64,000 nt of DNA from Candidatus Eiseniibacteriota bacterium (GTDB lineage Bacteria; Eisenbacteria; RBG-16-71-46; CAIMUX01), in NCBI GenBank assembly GCA_020633975.1, contig JACKCR010000002.1, positions 2,604,001-2,668,000 on the forward strand, in the 5' to 3' direction. The position numbers and the translations under genes are program-made. Below the pieces are notes generated by a model. It saw nothing but the letters and a program-made list of their open reading frames with translations, searched no databases and was not told where the DNA came from. Shown piece by piece: positions 1-8,104 of the stretch (position 1 is the first letter of the stretch; every line of letters begins with the position of its first letter).

Positions 1-85
1 CACCTCGGAGCTCGAAACCGGAGACTGGGTGGAGATGAACGGCTCGACCGGAGAGATCCGGCGAATCTCCGAGGCGGAGAGATGA
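1..85 (+). CDS. C-terminal end of a PEP-utilising enzyme (partial)
   Basis: An open frame enters from the left edge (codons begin at base 2) and ends with TGA at 83-85. The last residues read ELETGDWVEMNGSTGEIRRI, which resembles the end of the swivelling phosphohistidine (PEP-utiliser mobile) domain of PEP synthase or pyruvate phosphate dikinase-like proteins, where a G-D-x-V-x-x-(N/D)-G-x-x-G segment is typical. Its stop overlaps the start of the next gene in an ATGA arrangement, so the two are probably co-translated. Only 27 codons are visible, so the exact enzyme cannot be named. Confidence 0.6.
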   Translation, partial: TSELETGDWVEMNGSTGEIRRISEAER

Positions 86-1185
86 AAGCCGACTTCTCGT
101 TCCTCCGCTACGCGCAATGCTGGGAAGACGCCGACGTCCTGCTCGAGGCGCTGGATGTCGGCCCAGACTCTGTCTGTCTGTCGATCGCCTCTGCGGGCGA
201 GAACTCCTTTTCCCTACTCTCTCGAGGGCCGAGGAAGGTCGTCGCCGTCGACCTGAATGCGGCCCAGCTCGCGGCGGTGAAGCTGCGGATCGCGGCGTAT
301 CGTGGGCTCGAGCATCACGAACTCTTGCAGCTCATCGGCTCGCGTCCCGCTCCTCCTGAGCAGCGCCATGCCCTCTACCAACGCTGTCGCCCTCAGCTGG
401 ACGACGAGGCACGCTCCTTCTGGGACGCGCATCCCGAGGCGATCGACGGCGGTATCGGAGGGGCGGGAAAGTTCGAGAACTACTTCCGCCTCTTCCGCAC
501 CCGGGTGTTGCCCCTCGTCCACACCCGGCGAGAGATCCAGGCATTGCTCATCCCGAAGGACCGGGAGTCGAGGATCGCCTTCTACGAGAAGACCTGGAAC
601 AACCTTCGTTGGCGCCTTCTCTTCAAGGCGTTCTTCTCGCGCTTCGCGATGGGACGCCTCGGTCGAGACCCCGCGTTCTTCGACTACGTGGAGGGATCGG
701 TGTCGGACCGGATCCTCTCTCGCGTCCACCACGCGCTCACGGAACTGGATCCGTCGGTGAACCCATACGCCTACTGGATCCTGACCGGAACGCACGGCGA
801 CGCGCTGCCCCACGCCCTTCGGCCCGAGAACGTCGCGGCGATCAGAGACAACTTGGACCGGCTGGAGCTGCACCAGGCCTCGATCGGCGCACTGCTCGAC
901 TCGCAGCCCGAACTACGCGTCGATCGGTTCAACCTGAGCGACATCTTCGAGTACCTCTCGGAGGACGAAACCAAGCAGCTCTACGAACGGCTCCTGGACG
1001 CGGCGAACCCAGGTGCACGGCTCGCATACTGGAACATGCTCGCGCCGCGAGTGCATCCGGCGTCCGTCGCGAACGTCGTACGGTCGCTCGACGCGCTCGC
1101 GCACCGACTCCACCTCGAAGACAAGGCGTTCTTCTACAGCCGGTTCGTCGTCGAGGAGTACCGTCCCAGCCTGGAGACGCCCTAG
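82..1185 (+). CDS. BtaA-like DUF3419 protein (AdoMet-dependent 3-amino-3-carboxypropyl transferase family)
   Basis: This 367-residue protein matches the DUF3419/BtaA pattern: an N-terminal W-E-D-x-D-V segment, a Rossmann-like AdoMet loop (SIASAGENSFSLL, about residues 34-46) followed by an acidic strand end (VAVDLN), and a C-terminal half with YWNMLAPR. BtaA moves the aminocarboxypropyl group of AdoMet to diacylglycerol in the first step of betaine-lipid synthesis. The family also includes members of unknown substrate, and no BtaB-like N-methyltransferase is seen here. The start overlaps the upstream stop (ATGA), and the next gene starts directly after this stop. The PEP-utiliser and lipid-alcohol kinase neighbours suggest a lipid head-group or isoprenoid role, which is inference. 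Confidence 0.8.
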   Translation: MKADFSFLRYAQCWEDADVLLEALDVGPDSVCLSIASAGENSFSLLSRGPRKVVAVDLNAAQLAAVKLRIAAYRGLEHHELLQLIGSRPAPPEQRHALYQRCRPQLDDEARSFWDAHPEAIDGGIGGAGKFENYFRLFRTRVLPLVHTRREIQALLIPKDRESRIAFYEKTWNNLRWRLLFKAFFSRFAMGRLGRDPAFFDYVEGSVSDRILSRVHHALTELDPSVNPYAYWILTGTHGDALPHALRPENVAAIRDNLDRLELHQASIGALLDSQPELRVDRFNLSDIFEYLSEDETKQLYERLLDAANPGARLAYWNMLAPRVHPASVANVVRSLDALAHRLHLEDKAFFYSRFVVEEYRPSLETP

Positions 1186-2544
1186 ATGCCGGTCTGGCTC
1201 ACTCTGGTCGCGATGGCCGGGATCGCCGTCGCGCTCGGCGCTCTCATGGGAGTGGTGCGCTGGATCGGTGTCCGCCACTCGGTCCACCCGGAAGTGCAGC
1301 GAAAGGCCGTCCACATCGGAATGGGACTGGTCGTCCTACCGCTTCCGTGGATCTTCGACGTCCTCTGGCCGGTACTCGTCATGACCGGCGCGTCGGTCGT
1401 CGCCCTCCTCGCCATGAGATGGCATCCCGGGCTCCGGGCGGGGATCGGCAAAGTCCTGGGCGGTGTCGACCGACTGAGCTTGGGGGAGGTCTACTTCCCG
1501 ATCGCAGTCGCACTGATCTTCGCGCTGAGCCACGACGATCCTCTCTTCTACGTGATCCCGATCGTGATCCTCGCCCTGGCCGACGCCGTGGCAGCGCTCA
1601 TCGGCGTTCGCTACGGAACGCTGTCCTACATCACGGGAGAAGGGACGAAGAGCATCGAGGGTTCGGTCGCGTTCTTCTTCGTCGCATTCCTTTCCGTGCT
1701 GGTACCACTCCTTCTCTTCACCCAGGTGGAGCGCACGGAGACCCTACTCGTCTCGCTGACGATCGCGCTCCTCGTCATGATGCTGGAGAGCGTGGCTTGG
1801 AATGGACTCGACAACCTCTTCGTCCCGATCGGCGCCTACGCGTTCCTCCAGCTCTACGTCCCGCTCGACGCAACCCGCCTCGCGATCCGGCTGCTCGCGG
1901 GCGTCGTCCTCCTCACGTTCGTCTCGGTATGGAGGAAGCGAAGTGCCCTCGACGACTCGGCCCTGGTTGCGAGCGCCATGGTCGGCTACGGCACGCTCAT
2001 GATCGGAGGGTGGACGTGGGTCGTGGCGCCTCTCGCCTTCTTCCTCGCGGCCCATCTCGTCTGGCCACGGCTCGGAGCTCCCCGCGTCCTCACCGTACAG
2101 GGAGTAATCGCAGTCTCGGTCGCGGGGCTCTGCTGGCTCTTCGCGTACGCAGCCACGCACGAAAGCTGGCTGCTCGTCCCGTTCGCCACGTCGTTCGGGA
2201 CCACGCTGGCGCTCTACGGAGTGTCCCGGTTCTCGAAGGTCTCCGACCGGGACGAGCGAAGTCGCAAGCTGCTCGGCAACCTGATCGCGTCTTGGCTCGC
2301 GACCAGCCTTCCCGCAGCCGTCGCGGCAAACGTTCTCGCCCCCCACGAGCCCGGCCCGATGGGCTGGGGACTCCCGGTCGACCTATCGATCACGCTGCTC
2401 ACGATCATTGCCCTAGCCGCAGTGTTCTTCCGGCTCCTGCCGTGGCTGCGTGGACGCACCTCACCGGAGGACACAGGCAACCTCGTATTCGCGGCGCTCG
2501 GCTTGGTTGGGTCACTCATTCCCTGCCTCCGGTGGCTCGTCTGA
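1186..2544 (+). CDS. Dolichol kinase/phytol kinase-like CTP-dependent integral membrane protein
   Basis: This is a 452-residue polytopic membrane protein with about a dozen hydrophobic segments. The N-terminal part has R-K-x-x-H-I-G (about residues 45-51), the conserved DAVAALIGVRYG segment and the following GTKSIEGS segment. Together these form the CTP/cation-binding signature of the dolichol kinase, phytol kinase (VTE5) and CDP-DG synthase superfamily. The C-terminal part, with GYGTLMIGGW, resembles DUF92-type domains, so the protein looks like a fusion or tandem of two related membrane domains. The ATG lies immediately after the upstream stop, so it is translationally coupled to the BtaA-like gene. 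It probably phosphorylates a lipid alcohol; the substrate is unknown. Confidence 0.75.
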   Translation: MPVWLTLVAMAGIAVALGALMGVVRWIGVRHSVHPEVQRKAVHIGMGLVVLPLPWIFDVLWPVLVMTGASVVALLAMRWHPGLRAGIGKVLGGVDRLSLGEVYFPIAVALIFALSHDDPLFYVIPIVILALADAVAALIGVRYGTLSYITGEGTKSIEGSVAFFFVAFLSVLVPLLLFTQVERTETLLVSLTIALLVMMLESVAWNGLDNLFVPIGAYAFLQLYVPLDATRLAIRLLAGVVLLTFVSVWRKRSALDDSALVASAMVGYGTLMIGGWTWVVAPLAFFLAAHLVWPRLGAPRVLTVQGVIAVSVAGLCWLFAYAATHESWLLVPFATSFGTTLALYGVSRFSKVSDRDERSRKLLGNLIASWLATSLPAAVAANVLAPHEPGPMGWGLPVDLSITLLTIIALAAVFFRLLPWLRGRTSPEDTGNLVFAALGLVGSLIPCLRWLV

Positions 2545-2558
2545 AACACCGGAGGCAG
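2523..2558. terminator. Perfect 12-bp hairpin around the stop codon, between convergent genes
   Basis: CTGCCTCCGGTG at 2523-2534 pairs perfectly with CACCGGAGGCAG at 2547-2558, with the TGA of the kinase-like gene in the loop. It lies between two convergent genes. There is no T tract on either strand, so it may act as a transcript 3' end or barrier rather than a classical intrinsic terminator. Confidence 0.45.
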
Positions 2559-2590
2559 AGCAACCGCAGGACACCGCAACCGCGCGAGCT

Positions 2591-4042
2591 CTATCGAACG
2601 ACGGTGATCGAACCGGTCAGAACGACATCGTGAGCCGACGCCCGAACCTTGTAGATTCCCGCCGCGAGTGAGTTCGGCAGCTCGGTCCGGAGGACACCGT
2701 CTCCGGCCCCCCGCTCTAGCCTGGTCGAGTACACGGAGCGCCCACCCGCGTCGAAGACGGACACATCGACCGTCCCCGGCATCTGCCCTTCCAACTCGCT
2801 CGGCCAACGCATCTCGAGCATCGACGTCTGACTCGCGCTCACGGGGTTCGGGAGGGACCGGATCGTGTCCAGGTACACCCTCGCATCCGCGGGCAGGTCC
2901 GACGTCTCGAAGGGACAATCCTCGACCAGGGTTTCGTAGTACGCGAACCCGTCCCAACTACTGAGGAATAGGAAGTCTCCCGTGGCATTCACGCCGGTCG
3001 CCTCATAGAACTGGCCTTCCGGGTAGTTGAAACAAGGCGAGTGCTCGAATGCCGACTTGACGATGACCGGTCCCACGGTTCCGTCCGCCTTGGCATAGCG
3101 CACTCCCCAGCCCGAATAGCAGTTCGGCGTGGCCAGGCCAGACATGTATGCGTAGTTCCAGGCGACGAAGATGTCCCCACAGTCCGTGTAGTTGAAATCC
3201 ATGTCCCCGTTTCCGATGAACACCCCCGGAGCGATGTCGACTGGACCGAGGAACTCGGTCCCTCCATTCGGGAACGAGTAGAAGACATCTTCGGCGACGA
3301 GGACTCCGGCGTCCCCTTGATCACTCACCTTGAGGACAAACGGGTACCGGTCGTCCGGGAGCGGTGTCTCCAAGAGAACCGATCCATCGAGGGACATCTG
3401 GCGATAGGAGATCTCGCCGGCGGTCGACACGATCATGTGCACCGTGTCATCCGGGCCGATGTCTAGGTTCAGGACCTGACCAAAGTCGTAGGCTCCCGAC
3501 TCGAGCACGACCGAAGGATTGCTCCCAGAGATCACTGCGAACCGGGGATCGAACGTGACCTGCTCATAGTACTCGAAGTAGATGTCCCCGCTCGCAGTGG
3601 GGTAGATGGATCCGGAGTACGCATCGACCGGGAAGGCCGCGATTGGATCTTTGCCCTCTTGGAACACGACGATCGCCGAGCCGAGGCTGTTCGCGGCGAA
3701 CACGGCCCCGTACGTGCCGTCCGCCAACCGGCAGAACGACCGAAAGTCGGGGTACGGTTCCGAAGGGATCAACGTCTGGGGGTCGGCTTCGATGACTACT
3801 TCGTGAGAGCCGCCGTCCGGCGCCACCCGAACGATCCGGAACAGGGGTTGTGTACAAGCCCCGTACATCGCGCCGTCGGCGGACGGGTGGTTGTCGAACC
3901 ACCAGGAGCCCCATGACGGATACAGGCTCGTTCCGCCTCGAGAGTTCGATGTGAGCGTGAGGGTGAAAGACGCGGCGACAAAAAGTCCTATCGAGCATCG
4001 TCTGAGGAGATCTGAACGCATCGCGGAGTTCGTTGGCAGCAT
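2591..4042 (-). CDS. Secreted beta-propeller-like protein with a C-terminal sorting-like module
   Basis: This 483-residue protein opens with a positively charged N-terminus and a hydrophobic stretch (SIGLFVAASFTLTLTS), consistent with a Sec signal peptide. The body is rich in short beta-strand-like repeats containing GDxYFE, DDTVHMI and GDFLFLSS, as in propeller proteins. The end reads SLPNPVSASQ, then VSVFDAGGRSVYS, then LAAGIYKVRAS and a final SITVVR, the layout of FlgD-Ig/T9SS type A C-terminal modules. Start 4042 has a good ribosome site (GGAGGACC) upstream. It is likely exported or surface attached; the function of the body is unknown. Confidence 0.75.
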   Translation of the reverse strand: MLPTNSAMRSDLLRRCSIGLFVAASFTLTLTSNSRGGTSLYPSWGSWWFDNHPSADGAMYGACTQPLFRIVRVAPDGGSHEVVIEADPQTLIPSEPYPDFRSFCRLADGTYGAVFAANSLGSAIVVFQEGKDPIAAFPVDAYSGSIYPTASGDIYFEYYEQVTFDPRFAVISGSNPSVVLESGAYDFGQVLNLDIGPDDTVHMIVSTAGEISYRQMSLDGSVLLETPLPDDRYPFVLKVSDQGDAGVLVAEDVFYSFPNGGTEFLGPVDIAPGVFIGNGDMDFNYTDCGDIFVAWNYAYMSGLATPNCYSGWGVRYAKADGTVGPVIVKSAFEHSPCFNYPEGQFYEATGVNATGDFLFLSSWDGFAYYETLVEDCPFETSDLPADARVYLDTIRSLPNPVSASQTSMLEMRWPSELEGQMPGTVDVSVFDAGGRSVYSTRLERGAGDGVLRTELPNSLAAGIYKVRASAHDVVLTGSITVVR

Positions 4043-4259
4043 TTACGGGTCCTCCGTTCAGGGGGTGACGGGACACGTGAACCGTCTCGCAAGAGTTAGA
4101 CGAAGGGGAGAGATATCGTACCCCCCTACCCCCCTTGATTGGAAGCGCCAAACACATTCATAGGAGAACATGGTAGGCTCTCGGGTTCTCGGATCAGCGA
4201 CCCTTCTGGCAGCAGCCAAGAGCCGCCTCCGCCGCCCCAGAATGAGGAGAGGATCTCCG

Positions 4260-5225
4260 ATGCAGTATCGACGACTAGGTCGCTCCGGCCTCCAGCTCAG
4301 CCAACTCTCACTCGGCTCCTGGGTCACCTATCACACCCAGGTCGACACGAAGGCCGCTCGCGAACTGATGGCGGCTGCCTTCGACCGTGGAGTCAACTTC
4401 TTCGACAACGCCGAGGCCTACGCCGGCGGCCGCTCCGAGGAGATCATGGGCGCCGCAATCCGTGAGCTCGGCTGGGCTCGGGTGAAGTACGTCGTCTCGA
4501 CGAAGTTCTTCTGGGGGCTAGCGGACGGGCCGAACCAGAGAAACTGCCTCAACCGGAAGTACCTCCGCCAAGCCATCGACGGATCCTTGAAGCGACTGGG
4601 ACTCGACTACGTCGACCTGGTCTTCTGCCACCGGGCGGACAGCAACACTCCGATCGAGGAAACGGTACGGGCGATGCACGACATGGTCGAGCAAGGGAAA
4701 GCTCTCTACTGGGGTACGTCGGAATGGAAGGCCGACGAGATCCGTGCCGCGTGGGAGATCGCGGAACGCCACCACCTCCACAAGCCCGTGATGGAGCAGC
4801 CAGAGTACAACCTCTTCCGACGCGACAAAGTCGAGACCGAGTTCGCTCGGCTCTACGAGGACCTCGGGCTCGGCCTCACCACCTGGAGCCCACTCGCTTC
4901 CGGATTGCTCACGGGGAAGTACAAGGATGGTGTACCGGAAGGAAGCCGCGGCGCACTCCAGAACATGTCTTGGCTACGCGAGACTCTGACGGATCCGGAG
5001 AAGAACGCGAAGGTCGCCCGATTCGCCGAGATCGCGAGCGACCTGAGCTGCACTCCAGCCCAGCTGGCCATCGCCTGGTGCGGTCACAACCCGCACGTCT
5101 CGACGGTGATTACGGGAGCCTCCACGACGAAGCAGCTGGAAGAGAATCTCGGCGCGCTCGACGTACTCCCCAAGCTCGACGAGACCGTGGTGTCGCGGAT
5201 CGAGAGCGCATTCGACGAAAGCTAG
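4260..5225 (+). CDS. Aldo/keto reductase, potassium-channel beta-subunit-like (AKR6/YghZ type)
   Basis: The protein has 321 residues if it starts at ATG 4260, which follows GAGGAGAGG and gives the canonical N-terminus [14 protein letters not shown]. An in-frame ATG at 4170 would add 30 unconserved residues. The catalytic tetrad of the family is visible: D49 and Y54 ([11 protein letters not shown]), K82 (VVSTKFFWG) and H124 (DLVFCHRAD). The C-terminal NADPH-binding segment with VITGAST is present. It should reduce carbonyls with NADPH; the physiological substrate is not evident. Its 3' end overlaps the convergent SRPBCC gene by 4 bp. Confidence 0.9.
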   Translation: MQYRRLGRSGLQLSQLSLGSWVTYHTQVDTKAARELMAAAFDRGVNFFDNAEAYAGGRSEEIMGAAIRELGWARVKYVVSTKFFWGLADGPNQRNCLNRKYLRQAIDGSLKRLGLDYVDLVFCHRADSNTPIEETVRAMHDMVEQGKALYWGTSEWKADEIRAAWEIAERHHLHKPVMEQPEYNLFRRDKVETEFARLYEDLGLGLTTWSPLASGLLTGKYKDGVPEGSRGALQNMSWLRETLTDPEKNAKVARFAEIASDLSCTPAQLAIAWCGHNPHVSTVITGASTTKQLEENLGALDVLPKLDETVVSRIESAFDES

Positions 5226-5668
5226 TCGGCGAGGAACGCCTCGATCGCTTTGGACCAAGTGGGACCCTGCTCGCGGTCTCTTCGGCCGAGTTCGAGGACT
5301 CTTTCGCAAGCCTTCGGCTCGAGCGCCGTTCGCTGGTACGAGACCCGCACCCAGGTCGACTCGGGTTCGGTCTCCACGAGCACGAGGTCGATCCGGACGG
5401 CCTGAACCCCGGGCATCACGTAGACATACTGGATTCGACCTTCCGCCCGATCGAATCTCGTGTTCACCCAAACACTCTGGTCGTCGCCTTCCCCTACGGC
5501 GAAGACCTCGCCGTCCACATCTTCGGGCGGGTCCGGCCAGAGGAACCGCGGTGACCACTCCTCTCCGGCCCACGCTCGTTCTCCCCAACCACCGAACAGG
5601 GGAAACGTGCGCTCCAACGAGGCTCCGACCTGGAAGTCGAACGAGTTCTCGACGTGCGCTTGCTCCAT
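5222..5668 (-). CDS. SRPBCC/START-like (AHSA1 family) small protein
   Basis: This 148-residue protein begins [22 protein letters not shown] and contains alternating strands ([56 protein letters not shown]) with a final long helix. That is the helix-grip layout of SRPBCC ligand-binding proteins. Its ATG shares one base with the TGA of the upstream small gene (TGATG), indicating translational coupling to a likely DNA-binding protein. The ligand is unknown. The stop end overlaps the aldo/keto reductase by 4 bp, tail to tail. Confidence 0.75.
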   Translation of the reverse strand: MEQAHVENSFDFQVGASLERTFPLFGGWGERAWAGEEWSPRFLWPDPPEDVDGEVFAVGEGDDQSVWVNTRFDRAEGRIQYVYVMPGVQAVRIDLVLVETEPESTWVRVSYQRTALEPKACERVLELGRRDREQGPTWSKAIEAFLAD

Positions 5669-5961
5669 CAGTCGTCTCCCTCCTCCAGGTTGTGCGAGTC
5701 GGCTGCCTCGAGCGTCAGCCCGTAGACGGCCTTGAGCTGAGCAATCTCATGGAGCGTCTGCTCGGAGAACGGCGCTCGTCCTTCGAACGTGTGGAGGACG
5801 ATCCCCTCGAGCAGGTCCCCGAGAGTGATGTCCTTGAGTTCCGCCAGGGCCTTGAGAACCTTGAGGAGTCGCTTCTCCATCCGGACGCCGGTCTGGACCC
5901 GCGTGACGACCGTGCTAGGCCGGGGATCTCGCCCTCCCGACGTGTTGACTTCGCTCATCAT
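5668..5961 (-). CDS. Small ribbon-helix-helix-like protein, possible regulator
   Basis: About 97 residues if started at the ATGATG pair at 5961/5958; an upstream in-frame start at 5997 is less likely. The core RVQTGVRMEKRLLKVLKALA followed by LGDLLEGIVLHTFEG resembles a ribbon-helix-helix fold: a short strand, then two helices with a hydrophobic pattern. This is inferred from pattern, not from a recognised family. It is coupled to the SRPBCC gene through TGATG. A near-palindrome, GGTATCTTTGTACC, lies one base upstream of the first ATG and could be an autoregulatory site. Confidence 0.5.
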   Translation of the reverse strand: MMSEVNTSGGRDPRPSTVVTRVQTGVRMEKRLLKVLKALAELKDITLGDLLEGIVLHTFEGRAPFSEQTLHEIAQLKAVYGLTLEAADSHNLEEGDD

Positions 5962-5975
5962 GGTATCTTTGTACC
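5962..5975. promoter_or_regulatory. Near-palindrome GGTATCTTTGTACC next to the start of the RHH-like gene
   Basis: GGTA and TACC arms flank a 6-bp AT-rich centre directly upstream of the ATG of the RHH-like gene. Such positions suit an operator, or a start-proximal promoter element, for an autoregulated small repressor. The evidence is symmetry and position only. Confidence 0.3.
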
Positions 5976-6031
5976 ACGGTAGCATCGACGCCGTCAATCC
6001 CGGACGGGGCCGAAGGATCGTGGAAGCTGTG

Positions 6032-6586
6032 TCAGCGCTTGTGGCGAGCCCCCACCCAACGAGTGCCGAGGTCGGAGAAGTCGCGAAGGCGACCCGCCAG
6101 AGTCGCCATGTGGTGCTCGAGGTGCCGTAGGTTCACGAACTGATGCTCGAGCTTCGAGATCTTGTACCAGCTGAAGCCACTCTCGGGGCTGTTCAGATCG
6201 AGGGCGTCGACCGCGGCATCCACCATCTGATCGCAATGCTCCCAGTACGCGAGCACCTGATCTCGAGTGTACGGTTGAGGAGTCAGGGGCAGCGTGCTGT
6301 CCGGAATCGGATCCCCCGGGATGGCATCCGGGTACTGAACGTTCGACTGCTCCCCTTCCCATGGCCGGAACGCAGCCTCGTCTGGCTGCAAGTAGAGGTG
6401 GGTGAAGTAGAGCACGTGGTACGCGTGCTGCCAGTACGGCGCCTTCGGCACCTCGCTGTACCAGAGGTCATCCGGACAGTTCTCGATCGTGCTGCGCAGC
6501 ATCGCAAGGGATGCGTGGTACTGGCTCTTCAGGACGTTGCGCAGGATCTCCGCCGAGACCATGACCGCATCTTCTTCTTTCGCCAA
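6032..6586 (-). CDS. DinB-like four-helix protein
   Basis: This 184-residue protein starts at TTG 6586, preceded by GGGGAGGGACC; an internal ATG at 6562 is the alternative. Patterns include WQHAYHVLYFTHLYL (about residues 52-66) and LRHLEHHMATLAGRLRD near the end, giving the spaced histidines of DinB/YfiT-type metal-dependent four-helix bundles. Several members are thiol-dependent transferases, but the reaction here is unknown. It lies 13 nt downstream of the isochorismatase-like gene, probably in one transcript. A second DinB-like gene sits at the right edge of the window. Confidence 0.7.
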   Translation of the reverse strand: MAKEEDAVMVSAEILRNVLKSQYHASLAMLRSTIENCPDDLWYSEVPKAPYWQHAYHVLYFTHLYLQPDEAAFRPWEGEQSNVQYPDAIPGDPIPDSTLPLTPQPYTRDQVLAYWEHCDQMVDAAVDALDLNSPESGFSWYKISKLEHQFVNLRHLEHHMATLAGRLRDFSDLGTRWVGARHKR

Positions 6587-6599
6587 AGGTCCCTCCCCG

Positions 6600-7163
6600 C
6601 TAGTTCTCCGTCCAGTCGAGTTCCGCGGCCTTGGCCGTCGTGTTCTTCCGTCCGGGATAACTCAGCCAGGTCATCGCCACATTGAGGTCGCGGACGAACT
6701 GCTCCGCTTCGATCTTCTTCCCGTCGTCGAACTCGATCTCACCCGTCGAGTGCGCATCCTTGACCAGGGTCAGGTCGTAGCCTCGATCGATTGCGCCGTA
6801 GGCCGTGGCCCGGATGCACCAGTTGGTCGCAGCTCCGGCCAGCACGATATGGGAAGCGCCGAGGTCAGCGAGCAACTCGTCGAGGTTCGTGTCCTCGAAC
6901 GCGGAGTTGTAGTTCTTGTACACGCGCCGTTCCCCCGGGGCGGGAACGAGCTCTGGAACCCACTGCCATTCGGGGCTCTCGCGAACGAGCTCCTCGTCCG
7001 CATGTTGGACCCAGATCACGGGAACGTCGTGGGCCCGCGCACTCTCGACGGAGCGGGCGATGTTCCCGATGACTCGGGGCGCCTCCCAGGCCTCCTTCAT
7101 CACTCCGACTTGAACGTCCACGACGACGAGGACCTTCTTCTTCCCTGCGCGCACGGTTGCCAT
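6600..7163 (-). CDS. Isochorismatase-family cysteine hydrolase
   Basis: 187 residues from ATG 7163. The family triad is visible: D16 in VLVVVDVQVGV, the lysine in PGERRVYKNYNSAF, and the cysteine in GAATNWCIRATAYGA, next to the usual cis-peptide region. These enzymes hydrolyse amides or vinyl ethers, for example nicotinamide, ureidoacrylate or isochorismate. Sequence alone does not choose a substrate. The longer open frame upstream (to 7400) overlaps the neighbouring reductase gene and is not needed. Confidence 0.85.
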   Translation of the reverse strand: MATVRAGKKKVLVVVDVQVGVMKEAWEAPRVIGNIARSVESARAHDVPVIWVQHADEELVRESPEWQWVPELVPAPGERRVYKNYNSAFEDTNLDELLADLGASHIVLAGAATNWCIRATAYGAIDRGYDLTLVKDAHSTGEIEFDDGKKIEAEQFVRDLNVAMTWLSYPGRKNTTAKAAELDWTEN

Positions 7164-7236
7164 CGAACCTGCCTCAAGCTGTGACTCGTGTACCGACGAA
7201 GCGCCGTCAACGGCGTCCGCCCCGCCTCGATCCGAT

Positions 7237-7875
7237 CTAGCGTAGGAGCTTGAAAGCGTGTGCCCAATCGTTCGACCGGAACCCAGGAATGCACCATAGC
7301 ATGCAGAGCGGCTCGATCGCGCGCGCCGCCTCGACCGCACCCATGTCTTCGGTCTCCCAACCGAACTGAGCCAAGACTTCGGCAACCTGCGCCTTCGCAT
7401 CTGAGTCGTTCCCGCAGATGAACATGGACGGCTTCCCGCCGGGAAGGGAGGGATTCACCATCAACGCACTTCCTACTGAGTTGAACGCCTTCACGAATCG
7501 AGCAGACGGAAAATGTTTCTGGAGAGTCTCCATTAGAGAATCGTTCGGCCCAGTGAAGAACTGGAGTACGCCGTTCACCGGCGGAGCGTCCGCAATCGGG
7601 TTCGTTGCATCGATGACGGTCTTCTCGGCGAGAGCGGCCGTGCCGGCGAGCTTCACTGCGTCGAGAGCCGCGGTCCCTTTGACGGCGAGGACGATCAGAT
7701 CTCCGAATGCAGCGGCCTCCTCGAACCCGAGGACCCGAGCCGCGGAGTGTTCGGTGTTCCAGCTCTCCAGTTTCTTCGGGTCGCGCGTTCCGAGTGCGAC
7801 TTCGTGACCGTGGGCGAGGAATCCGGCTCCGAGCGTTTGGGCTACGACTCCAGAACCCAGTACTGCAACCTTCAT
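7237..7875 (-). CDS. NADPH:F420 reductase-like Rossmann protein
   Basis: This 212-residue protein begins MKVAVLGSGVVAQTLGAGF, a GxGxxxxxxG dinucleotide fold, followed by HEVALGTRDPKKLESW, FGDLIVLAVKGTAALDAV, VIDATNPI and VKAFNSVGSALMVNP. This is the signature of the F420_oxidored (NADP-dependent) family. Many members in bacteria without F420 act as NADP reductases or dehydrogenases of unknown substrate. It lies 73 nt upstream of the isochorismatase-like gene on the same strand, so the two may be co-transcribed. No F420 biosynthesis gene is seen; the CofD-like protein at 41 kb belongs to a different subfamily. Confidence 0.8.
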   Translation of the reverse strand: MKVAVLGSGVVAQTLGAGFLAHGHEVALGTRDPKKLESWNTEHSAARVLGFEEAAAFGDLIVLAVKGTAALDAVKLAGTAALAEKTVIDATNPIADAPPVNGVLQFFTGPNDSLMETLQKHFPSARFVKAFNSVGSALMVNPSLPGGKPSMFICGNDSDAKAQVAEVLAQFGWETEDMGAVEAARAIEPLCMLWCIPGFRSNDWAHAFKLLR

Positions 7876-8104
7876 TCGAAGACCTCCGTGGATGAGAGAG
7901 GGCGCATCGAGGGAACGCGCAAGAGATGCTCGCGGAGAGACGAGGTTTCGGGGGATCTAGGATCGGGGAGAGATTGCGTTGTTCAGCGGACTCGAGTGGA
8001 TACGCAGTGGGCGGATCGCCCCGCCCACTGCAGAGCCCCCCACCCAAACGCGACCGAGTCACGACCGCGAGCGTCAGGGGAGGGCGTCTTGAACTAGCAT
8101 GAGG

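Noticed and set aside
609-2633. Plus-strand open frame of 674 codons overlapping the BtaA-like and kinase-like genes
   Set aside because: It is Arg/Pro/Ser-rich, has no conserved pattern, and lies in another frame of two well-supported genes; long shadow frames are common at this G+C.
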